Of a stretch of DNA of 64,000 nucleotides, positions 24,047 to 30,966 are shown one piece after another. How positions within the stretch are numbered: position 1 is the stretch's first letter; each line of letters begins with the position of its first letter. The notes beneath the pieces were generated by a model that searched no databases, had not been told where the DNA came from, and saw nothing but the letters and a program-made list of their open reading frames with translations. Both the position numbers and the translations under genes were made by a program. Source of the DNA: Pseudomonas sp. GD04019 (GTDB lineage Bacteria; Pseudomonadota; Gammaproteobacteria; Pseudomonadales; Pseudomonadaceae); the NCBI RefSeq assembly GCF_029837695.1, contig NZ_JAOEEA010000001.1:124001-188000 (forward strand), in the 5' to 3' direction.

Positions 24047-24864
24047 GCGCCCGTTTAGTGCTGTCCGCAGGCCTTGGCCTGATCCTGCTGAGCAATGCCG
24101 TGGCCTTGGCCGGCGTTTGGTACAACCGCCAGGGCGAGCCCGAGAGCCAACTGCTGCTGACCGAGCGCGAGCTGCAGCGGAACTGGGATGGGCCGCGCCG
24201 GGAAAACAGCGGCCTGAGCATGCGCTTGAACTGGCGGATGCAGCGTTTGCCCTCCTCCAACGGCCAGCACTGCTACGCCGAGCAAGGTCTCGAGGCCGCA
24301 CAACTGCATGGGCTGGGCTTCACCCAGGAGGAAACCGGTCAACGCCAAGGATGGGTGGTACTGGAGCTGGCCGGCGACGCCTACCGGCTGGCCATGCAGC
24401 AGGCCGAGCAGCGTCTGCGCAGCGCCAGCGAAAATCTGGCGGGCAATCCTCAGGCCGAGGACCTGCAGCACCAGGAGCGGGCGGCACGGGAACATCTGCA
24501 GAACGAACGTACCCGCGAAAGCCGCCTGTTCGTGGTGGATGTCGGCAGCGACGTCGAAGCCCTGCGCCAACGCTATCCGGAGCGCAGCCGCTACGCCCTG
24601 CTACGGGGCACGGTGCGCGCCTGGAGCGATTGCCAGCAGACAACGCTGCGCGGCTCGGTGAGCGACCTGTCCGCCGACGAGATCAACGTGCCGCACGTCT
24701 GGCGCCGCCAGCTCGGCGAATATCTACCCCACCCTTACGACATCAGCGAGCGCCCGTTCCAGATGCAGATCAGCTTCGGCCAGCGTCTGGAACCCTGGAT
24801 CAGCGCCGTAGAGATCGCCGATAAAACCAGCAAGCGCGATGACGAAAACGGCGCACCGCGCTAG
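24043..24864 (+). CDS. DUF4824 family protein
   Basis: The 273-residue product has one N-terminal hydrophobic segment (signal anchor, residues 5-25) and a periplasmic domain with RYALLRGTVRAWSDC near residue 190, as in DUF4824 partners of DUF2157 proteins. Start and upstream stop overlap (ATGA), implying translational coupling. The function is unknown. Confidence 0.8.
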   Translation: MSARLVLSAGLGLILLSNAVALAGVWYNRQGEPESQLLLTERELQRNWDGPRRENSGLSMRLNWRMQRLPSSNGQHCYAEQGLEAAQLHGLGFTQEETGQRQGWVVLELAGDAYRLAMQQAEQRLRSASENLAGNPQAEDLQHQERAAREHLQNERTRESRLFVVDVGSDVEALRQRYPERSRYALLRGTVRAWSDCQQTTLRGSVSDLSADEINVPHVWRRQLGEYLPHPYDISERPFQMQISFGQRLEPWISAVEIADKTSKRDDENGAPR

Positions 24865-24895
24865 CATTGCCGCCATTCCTTCAAGGCTCAGCCCC

Positions 24896-26380
24896 ATGCC
24901 GCTCAGCACGTCCCGCAAGGCCCAGTTTTCTCTGCTGCTGCTCCTGACCATTCTGCTGCTGGGCGGCTTCCTCGCCACCAGCCTGGTCAGCTACTACAGC
25001 TCGCGCGACAGCATCCGCCACAACATCGTCAACACCGAGCTGCCGCTGACCTCCGACAACATCTATTCGGAGATCCAGAAAGACCTGATCCGCCCCACCC
25101 AGATCGCCTCGATGATGTCGCGCGACACCTTCCTGCGCGACTGGGTGATCGCCGGCGAGCGCGATACCCAGCCGATGACCCGCTACCTGCGTGAAGTGCA
25201 GGAGCACTACGGCACCTTCACCAGTTTCTTCATCTCCGAGCAGACCCGCGTCTACTACCAGGCCAAGGGCGTGCTGAAGAAGATCGACCAGAACGAGCCG
25301 CGCGACGCCTGGTACTTCCGCGTACGCAACATGGCCGAACCCTACGAGATCAGCGTCGACCCGGACATGGCCAACAGCGACCGGCTGACCTTCTTCATCA
25401 ACTTCAAGGTGTTCGACTACCAGAACAACTTCATCGGCGTGGCCGGTGTGGGCCTGACGGTGGATGCCGTGGTCAAGCTGGTGGACGACTACCAGCAGCG
25501 CTACGACCGCAGCATCTACTTCACCGACCGCAACGGCCACCTGGTGCTCACCGGCGCCGAGGGCGGTCCCCTGGGCGCCCAGCGCGGCCAGAATCTGAGC
25601 CAGGTGCCCGGCATGGAGCCGCTGCTGGCCAAGCTGCCGCAGCCCAAGAGCGGCAACTACACCTACCAAGAACAGGGCCGCGGCCACTTCCTCAACGTGC
25701 GCTACATCCCCGAGCTGGACTGGTACCTGTTCGTCGACAAGCACGAGGAAGGCGCTCTCGCCGGCGTGCGCCACACGCTCTACCTGAACCTGCTGATCTG
25801 CGCGCTGATCAGCGCCGTGGTGCTGTGCCTGGTCTACGTGGCCACCCGCCGCTACCAGCAGCGCATCGCCGCCCTGGCCACCACCGACGTGCTCACCGCC
25901 CTGCCCAACCGCCGCGGCTTCGACCTGCTGGCCGCCCAGGCGCTGCAGGAGGCGATTCGCGACAAGAGTCCGCTGAGCGCCCTGCTGCTCGACCTGGATC
26001 ACTTCAAACAGCTCAACGACACCCACGGCCACCTGGCCGGCGACCAGGTGCTGCGCGGCTTCGCCCAGCGCCTGCAGAGCAACCTGCGGCAGTCCGACAT
26101 CATCTGCCGCTGGGGTGGCGAGGAGTTCATCCTGCTGCTCAAGGACACCGGCAGCAGCACGGCGCGCCAGCTGGCCGAGAAGATCCGCCAGCAGACCGAG
26201 GAACAGGTATTCCCCTTCAATGGCGTCAATCTGCACGTCACCACCAGCATCGGCATCACCGAACTGCACGGCGACGACAGCCTGGACCGCCTGATCGCCC
26301 GCGCCGACCGCGCCCTGTACCGGGCCAAGCAGTCCGGACGCAACCGCGTGTGCGAAGACGTCAGCGGCCTGCAGCAGTGA
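24896..26380 (+). CDS. Diguanylate cyclase with periplasmic dCache sensor
   Basis: The 494-residue protein has a transmembrane helix near residues 12-32, a periplasmic double-Cache domain (about 35-290, with YYQAKGVLKKI and VAGVGLTVDAVVKL), a second helix near 295-315 and a C-terminal GGEEF domain. The active site is GGEEF at 407-411, and RQSD five residues before it is an intact inhibitory I-site. It should make cyclic di-GMP in response to an unknown small ligand. I prefer the ATG at 24896; one at 24839 would add 19 residues ahead of the membrane anchor. Confidence 0.92.
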   Translation: MPLSTSRKAQFSLLLLLTILLLGGFLATSLVSYYSSRDSIRHNIVNTELPLTSDNIYSEIQKDLIRPTQIASMMSRDTFLRDWVIAGERDTQPMTRYLREVQEHYGTFTSFFISEQTRVYYQAKGVLKKIDQNEPRDAWYFRVRNMAEPYEISVDPDMANSDRLTFFINFKVFDYQNNFIGVAGVGLTVDAVVKLVDDYQQRYDRSIYFTDRNGHLVLTGAEGGPLGAQRGQNLSQVPGMEPLLAKLPQPKSGNYTYQEQGRGHFLNVRYIPELDWYLFVDKHEEGALAGVRHTLYLNLLICALISAVVLCLVYVATRRYQQRIAALATTDVLTALPNRRGFDLLAAQALQEAIRDKSPLSALLLDLDHFKQLNDTHGHLAGDQVLRGFAQRLQSNLRQSDIICRWGGEEFILLLKDTGSSTARQLAEKIRQQTEEQVFPFNGVNLHVTTSIGITELHGDDSLDRLIARADRALYRAKQSGRNRVCEDVSGLQQ

Positions 26381-26583
26381 ACGACGCCGAGCGCTGCCCG
26401 CGCTGCGGCCAACCCAATCGTTGCGCCCAGGCCGGGCAGACGCAGGCGGTAGAGGATTGCTGGTGTTTCCATACGCCGATCGCTCCCGGCGTGCTCGACG
26501 AGCTGCCCCCCGAACACCGCGACAAGACCTGCCTCTGCCCCAACTGCGCCCGCGCCCTGAGCGGCGAACCTAGCGCCGAATAG
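26377..26583 (+). CDS. Cysteine-rich CWC-domain protein
   Basis: A 68-residue protein starting at a GTG that overlaps the cyclase stop (GTGA). It has CPRCGQPNRC, then CWC, then CLCPNC: the CWC zinc-binding pattern. It is probably a small zinc-ribbon protein of unknown role. Tight linkage to the cyclase upstream and the rsuA-type gene 2 bp downstream suggests co-transcription. Confidence 0.82.
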   Translation: MNDAERCPRCGQPNRCAQAGQTQAVEDCWCFHTPIAPGVLDELPPEHRDKTCLCPNCARALSGEPSAE

Positions 26584-26585
26584 CC

Positions 26586-27278
26586 ATGCGCCTGGACCGT
26601 TTCCTCAGCAATCTGCCGCGCTTCAACCGCGCCGACGCCCGCCTGCTGCTGGCCGCCGGGCGCCTGCGCGTGGATGGAGCGGTCGTGCGCGACGCTCGCT
26701 TCGAGGTCCGCGAGTTCAGCCGCATCGAGCTGGACGACGAACTGCTGCAGGCCGGCAAGCCGGCGCGCTACTTCATGCTCAACAAGCCCGCCGGCGTGGT
26801 CAGCGCCACCGAGCATGCCGAGCATCGCACCGTGCTCGACCTGCTCGATGAGCCGGACAAGCACGAGCTGCACATCGGCGGGCGCCTGGACCTGACCACT
26901 ACCGGCCTGCTGATCGTCACCAACGACGGCCTCTGGTCGCGCCGCCTCACCGAACCACGCAGCCGCCTGGGCAAGGTCTACCGGGTGAGCACCGAACAGC
27001 CGATCACAGCCGACTACATCGAGGTGTTCGCCCGCGGCCTGTACTTCGCCTACGAGAACCTCACCACCCTGCCCGCCGAGCTGCAGATTCTCGACTCACA
27101 CACAGCCCTGCTGACCCTGCACGAAGGCCGCTACCACCAGGTCAAGCGCATGTTCGGCCACTTCCAGAACAAGGTCATCGGCCTGCACCGCGAACGTATG
27201 GGGCCGCTGCAACTGGACCCGCAACTGGCGCCAGGACAGTATCGCGCGCTGAGCGCGGCCGAGATCGCCCAAGTGTGA
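26586..27278 (+). CDS. rsuA: 16S rRNA pseudouridine synthase, RsuA family
   Basis: The 230-residue enzyme has an N-terminal S4 RNA-binding domain (MRLDRFLSNLPRFNRADARLLL), then the synthase domain with the catalytic Asp in GGRLDLTTTGLLI and the conserved HEGRYHQVKRMF block. It should isomerise a uridine of 16S rRNA (U516 by analogy with RsuA). RluE-type specificity for 23S rRNA is a less likely alternative. Confidence 0.88.
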   Translation: MRLDRFLSNLPRFNRADARLLLAAGRLRVDGAVVRDARFEVREFSRIELDDELLQAGKPARYFMLNKPAGVVSATEHAEHRTVLDLLDEPDKHELHIGGRLDLTTTGLLIVTNDGLWSRRLTEPRSRLGKVYRVSTEQPITADYIEVFARGLYFAYENLTTLPAELQILDSHTALLTLHEGRYHQVKRMFGHFQNKVIGLHRERMGPLQLDPQLAPGQYRALSAAEIAQV

Positions 27279-27622
27279 ATGACCGTCGGGCAGAAGCTGC
27301 GGCGCAGGTCACTCAAGTGACTTGCACCTGCAACACAAGCCTGCTTGAATCAGAACCGTGGTCCGAACGTGACCATTCAGTCGCAACAACACTCTAAGAA
27401 AATTCTTCCGGTCGAGTGCCTCAGGCACCACCAACGGGTCTGCCCTCGTCGCGCCGCAAGGCCGATGCCCGTTCCGGAAAGTACCCGCCACTAACAACAA
27501 TCGTCGGCCAGCCTTTCGAGCCGACCAGGCCCCGTTCCCAGGCACATGCCTACCTGTCCTGAAGCTCGCGCAGCTGTGGTTTTCGCTGCGCGTCCGTATC
27601 GCCATGCGTCAGGGGCATGACC
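27279..27622. promoter_or_regulatory. Upstream region of phaG
   Basis: This 344-bp non-coding stretch is less GC-rich than its neighbours and must hold the phaG promoter. The palindrome GTCACT-CA-AGTGAC (27308-27321), shortly after the rsuA stop, may be an operator or a transcript-end hairpin without a T-run. I looked for GG-N10-GC and found no convincing sigma-54 site. No other structure stands out. Confidence 0.4.
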
Positions 27623-28504
27623 ATGAAAGCAGAAACCGCTGTGCTGGACATCCAGGGGCAATACCGGGTTTACACGGAGTTCTACCGCGCCGACGGCGCC
27701 GAGCAGACCATCATCCTGGTCAACGGCTCGCTGTCGACCACCGCCTCCTTCGCGCAGACGGTCCGCTATCTCCACCCCCATTTCAACGTCGTGCTGTTCG
27801 ACCTGCCCTATGCCGGGCACTCACGTGAATACAATCCGCATGATCGTTTCCTCACGCGCGAGGATGAAGCCGACATCCTGCTTGAGCTGATCGACTACTT
27901 CGCCTGCAACATCGTGCTGTCCTTCTCCTGGGGCGGCATCGCCACCCTGCAGGCCCTGGCCCGCCGGCCGCCGCGGATCGAACGCGCGGTGATCAACTCC
28001 TTCTCCCCGGTGGTCAACGGCGCCATGCTCGGCTACCTGCGCGCCGGCCTAACGGTGATGCGCGACTGCGACCGCGAGAGCATCGGCATGGTGCTCAACG
28101 GCACCATCGGCAAACACCTGCCCTCGCTGTTCAAGCGCTACAACCATCGCCACGTCACCAGCCTGGAGCGCTACGAATACGAGCAGATGAGCTTCCACGT
28201 GGAAACCGTGCTGAACAACGGCGGCCGCTCCTGCGTCAGCTTCGCCGGCCAGATCGAGATACCGCTGCTGTTCGTCAACGGCGAGTGGGACGAATACACC
28301 ACACCGGAAGACGCGCGCCTGTTCACCCAGTTCGTGCGCCACGGCGAATTCCGCACCATCCCCCAGGCCGGGCATTTCCTCGACATGGAACACAAGGCCG
28401 CCTGGATGCAGACCCGCGACGCGCTGCTGGCCTTCCTGCTACCGCCAACCACCTTCAGCCGCACCCGCAGCCAGACGTCGGAGAAGCACGCCCTGGCCGT
28501 TTGA
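27623..28504 (+). CDS. phaG: PhaG: (R)-3-hydroxyacyl-ACP:CoA transacylase / 3-hydroxyacyl-ACP thioesterase
   Basis: The 293-residue alpha/beta-hydrolase links fatty-acid synthesis to polyhydroxyalkanoate precursors. The N terminus (TAVLDIQGQYRVYTEFYRAD) closely matches P. putida PhaG as I remember it, better than the related RhlA. The nucleophile elbow is SFSWGG, and the catalytic His is probably in AGHFLDME near residue 250. The HX4D motif described for PhaG appears here as HVTSLE, with Glu in place of Asp. Starting at 27623 matches the P. putida N terminus; an ATG two codons upstream is possible. Confidence 0.88.
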   Translation: MKAETAVLDIQGQYRVYTEFYRADGAEQTIILVNGSLSTTASFAQTVRYLHPHFNVVLFDLPYAGHSREYNPHDRFLTREDEADILLELIDYFACNIVLSFSWGGIATLQALARRPPRIERAVINSFSPVVNGAMLGYLRAGLTVMRDCDRESIGMVLNGTIGKHLPSLFKRYNHRHVTSLERYEYEQMSFHVETVLNNGGRSCVSFAGQIEIPLLFVNGEWDEYTTPEDARLFTQFVRHGEFRTIPQAGHFLDMEHKAAWMQTRDALLAFLLPPTTFSRTRSQTSEKHALAV

Positions 28505-28588
28505 GCGCGATTGCGAGCAAAACGGGCGCCGCCCCTGCGCCCAAGCTTCACCTTGGCAGGCGATTCTGGTACAAAGTCAGCCGCCCGA

Positions 28589-28662
28589 GCGGGCGTCGTA
28601 TAATGGCATTACCTGAGCTTCCCAAGCTCATGACGAGGGTTCGATTCCCTTCGCCCGCTCCA
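28589..28662 (+). tRNA. tRNA-Gly (anticodon CCC)
   Basis: A 74-nt cloverleaf: the acceptor arms GCGGGCG (28589) and CGCCCGC (28652) pair fully. The anticodon arm TGAGC-TTCCCAA-GCTCA puts CCC at 28621-28623, the T arm has GGTTCGATTCC, and CCA is encoded at the 3' end. It reads GGG glycine codons. An AT-richer region begins right after it. Confidence 0.97.
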
Positions 28663-28668
28663 GAATCA

Positions 28669-28708
28669 AAAAGAAAAAGCCCTGTTTTTTACAGGGCTTT
28701 TTCTTTTC
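28669..28708 (+). terminator. Rho-independent terminator of tRNA-Gly
   Basis: AAAGCCCTG and CAGGGCTTT form a strong stem with a T-rich loop, followed by TTCTTTT. It is 7 nt after the tRNA CCA end and A-rich on its 5' side, so it may work in both directions. Confidence 0.93.
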
Positions 28709-28839
28709 TGGAACTTAGTGGTGTCGAAATCACAGACCAAGGAATGTAGAACCTAGCCAGATCTACCGAAACGGAAGACGCAGATTCACCAACCTTGATC
28801 AAGGCCATCAATCAACAAGCTGGTTCAATTCCTCTAGCG

Positions 28840-29139
28840 CTATAACAGCTTCAGGACCTTTCCCACGCCTACCACTGTTCCACCCTCAAGCATCAGGAAC
28901 TGAGCGCCCACTCGAAGATCTTGATAGTTCATCCGAGGGGCATACTGAAATAGCACTTTAGCCTCAACCGGGCGGCCAACAGGAACAGCCTCGCTAGGCC
29001 CGTCGACAAAAGACACACCTAGGTGCTCGCCATCACCCACACGAAAGTGGGGGCGGTACGGGGTTGTGACAAAGCAAGAGCCACGGCGACCACCTACCTC
29101 AGCTGACACGAATTCAACGAGAACAATTGCTCCGGACAT
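28840..29139 (-). CDS. Stand-alone EF-Tu C-terminal-domain-like protein
   Basis: The 99-residue product resembles domain 3 of elongation factor Tu alone: a barrel with CFVTTPYRPHFRVGDGEHLGVSF near the start and LRVGAQFLMLEGGTVVGVGKVLKLL at the end, the latter very close to the EF-Tu C terminus. There is no GTPase domain. Small orphan proteins of this kind exist in bacteria without a known role; decoy or immunity functions can be imagined but are not supported. Its GC content is lower than that of the flanking genes. Confidence 0.75.
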   Translation of the reverse strand: MSGAIVLVEFVSAEVGGRRGSCFVTTPYRPHFRVGDGEHLGVSFVDGPSEAVPVGRPVEAKVLFQYAPRMNYQDLRVGAQFLMLEGGTVVGVGKVLKLL

Positions 29140-29167
29140 TTTCTAATCCGACTGAGTGGGTCTATAT

Positions 29168-29572
29168 CTACTTATAAAGTTGGAAAATCCACAAATACAA
29201 CGCAAAGAAAGGGAAAGCCAACAGACCCAACATATAGAAGGTGCAAAAAATACTGCCGTACCATCTGGCAAACTTACTCTCACCCCTATCGCCAGAAGAG
29301 AATATAGCCTCTATCACCTTTTGAATTGATGACTTTCTGTTATTCCCGACCGGGCCAAAGGCGTTGCTAACAAATACTAAGATACCACTCCACAGCAATA
29401 TATACGTAGACAATCCGACCGCACCGATAATCCAGATATCATCCCGACTCTTAGAGATCCACCACCAGCCTAGCCCAGTTATCAAGGCGCTCATTGCCAG
29501 CACTAAATATAGATTAGATTTCGCGGAGGATAGCTTTATCGCAAGCTTTTCCATTAGCTGTGGCGTGGGCAT
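29168..29572 (-). CDS. Hypothetical three-helix membrane protein
   Basis: The 134-residue protein has three hydrophobic segments (about residues 21-38, 47-68 and 108-132) and a charged loop containing SSIQKVIEAIFSSGDRGESKF between the second and third. The ATG at 29572 has TAAGG upstream; a second one at 29554 is possible. I recognise no family. It is AT-rich and lies in the possible island next to tRNA-Gly. Confidence 0.65.
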   Translation of the reverse strand: MPTPQLMEKLAIKLSSAKSNLYLVLAMSALITGLGWWWISKSRDDIWIIGAVGLSTYILLWSGILVFVSNAFGPVGNNRKSSIQKVIEAIFSSGDRGESKFARWYGSIFCTFYMLGLLAFPFFALYLWIFQLYK

Positions 29573-29691
29573 GCATGTGCCTTATGCTTAAGACTGAAGT
29601 GAATAATCTGAGTCCATCGTTAGGACTCGTGTATTTTTGCGTTAACTCTTAATTATGTCGCGTCGAAATGACTTTGGCTTGAGTGAATTTT

Positions 29692-30240
29692 CTAAGGGCC
29701 ACTCCGGACCTTGGAGAGCAGTTTATCCCTACGCACCTCCAGCTGATCAGCGTGGCGCGCGTACAAGCTTGGCCCCCAAGTATATGCAACCACAGTTGCC
29801 GCCTCTTGATCCGAGAGTGCGTTGAGTGGTTTTGCGTACATGCGATTGGATAGGGCGTTTAGGCCATACCCCTGTCCATTAAATATGAGAGTGGAGTACA
29901 GCCCAAAGATCTCATCCGGAGAAAAATGTAGCGAAACAAGTCGTTCCCAGAGAACGCTGCGTATGTGCCAGTTGAGAGTTCCTTTACGTGGGAGGAAGCG
30001 ATAGTGTAGTTGCTGAGCCACTAAGGCGGAAGGAGATGCGCCTCCTTGCTGTTGCGCAATTATGTACATTCGAATTTTGAGCGGGGGCATGCGGTTTAGA
30101 GGATCCGAACTATCCAAGATAGCTTGAATATCATCTCTATGCGACCAGAACACCATGGCTTCATAAGCTAGGACGACTAAAGCTGGCACGAGCGTGAGCG
30201 TAACGAGAAGGGTAAATGTGACCTTTGCGAGACGCTTCAT
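29692..30240 (-). CDS. Membrane-anchored GT51-like protein lacking the catalytic motif
   Basis: The 182-residue protein has an N-terminal membrane anchor (residues 7-28). From about residue 90, ILF-type sequence SVLWERLVSLHFSPDEIFGLY, then FNGQGYGLNALSNRMYAKPLNALSDQEAATVVAYTWGPSLY, aligns by eye with the last conserved motifs of peptidoglycan glycosyltransferases (GT51). The first motif with the catalytic Glu (ED-x2-F-x2-H-G type) is absent: that region has SSDPLNRMPPLKIRMYIIAQQ instead. It may be a degenerate or regulatory transglycosylase homologue. AT-rich, in the possible island. Confidence 0.65.
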   Translation of the reverse strand: MKRLAKVTFTLLVTLTLVPALVVLAYEAMVFWSHRDDIQAILDSSDPLNRMPPLKIRMYIIAQQQGGASPSALVAQQLHYRFLPRKGTLNWHIRSVLWERLVSLHFSPDEIFGLYSTLIFNGQGYGLNALSNRMYAKPLNALSDQEAATVVAYTWGPSLYARHADQLEVRRDKLLSKVRSGP

Positions 30241-30350
30241 ATGGGCCCTAACGCCGATCTAAAGAGGTACGTAAAATTCGAAGCATGCGCCGGCTCGGGA
30301 CGTCCAGCACCATTTATTGCACGTTCTTGAACGACTTACGATAAGCAAAT

Positions 30351-30641
30351 TTATTTTCTTGCCTCAAGCGGGATAAAGCATGCTACTGAAAAGAAGATAA
30401 GCAGCGTTGCAACTCCAAAAGCATATATCCTTTCAAATGGAACTAAATAACAAGAAACAGTGCAAATACGCCTGTTGCCGCCATGATTGCCGTTGATGAC
30501 TTGAGCCTTACCGCATGAACCACATTCCATAGGTTTTAATGCAAGGATCTTGGAGACTCTTTGCATCGCAATACCGTCACACACAGGACACATGCTCATG
30601 ATATCTATCATAACTATCAATAGGCGACATTGCTGCCGCAT
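30351..30641 (-). CDS. Small zinc-ribbon and single-helix membrane protein
   Basis: The longest frame gives 96 residues. CPVC and CGSC (residues 18-44) form a zinc ribbon, and a helix near 72-92 (YAFGVATLLIFFSVACFI) would anchor it in the membrane. The start is uncertain: internal ATGs at 30611 and 30599 are possible and none has a strong ribosome site. No family recognised; AT-rich like its neighbours. Confidence 0.5.
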   Translation of the reverse strand: MRQQCRLLIVMIDIMSMCPVCDGIAMQRVSKILALKPMECGSCGKAQVINGNHGGNRRICTVSCYLVPFERIYAFGVATLLIFFSVACFIPLEARK

Positions 30642-30933
30642 ACCATCCGAGAAAATTCCGTACGTTGCTTGTCACAAGCCAATTTATTTCCCTGCAGCTC
30701 ATAGAAGTAAATGCGACTTGGAGCAGGATGGGAAGTGACAGGCTGTGATGCCAAGCGGCACCGTCTTAGAGAAAAGCTACGAAGTAGAGGGGCGAATGTC
30801 TAGGATGGCTGTCGGAAAGATGTCGAAATCACATGCCATCAATGGCTAGCAAAGCACAGGGTACCGAGTTGCAAGGGCTTGGCTTCTCGAATTTACCTGC
30901 GGTTCGGATAACGCCAAACCGATAGCCGCTAAA
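30642..30933. other. Gene-free AT-richer stretch
   Basis: I see no credible gene here. TGTCGAAATCACA at 30821-30833 repeats a 13-mer found at 28722-28734, just after the tRNA terminator. The two copies flank the AT-rich block. Confidence 0.5.
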
Positions 30934-30963
30934 GAAAAAAGCACCCGAAGGTGCTTTCTTTCC
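30934..30963 (-). terminator. Rho-independent terminator of the OsmC-YcaO gene
   Basis: On the minus strand AAAGCACC-TTCG-GGTGCTTT is followed by a T-run, 4 bp after the stop codon of the 30967-33171 gene. The UUCG tetraloop makes it very stable. Confidence 0.93.
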
Positions 30964-30966
30964 CAG

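Noticed and set aside
27279..27622. Sigma-54 promoter upstream of phaG
   Set aside because: No sequence with proper GG-N10-GC spacing and consensus flanks was found.
28589..30960. Complete tRNA-integrated genomic island
   Set aside because: There is no integrase and no repeated tRNA 3' end within the window; only a short 13-mer repeat supports a boundary.
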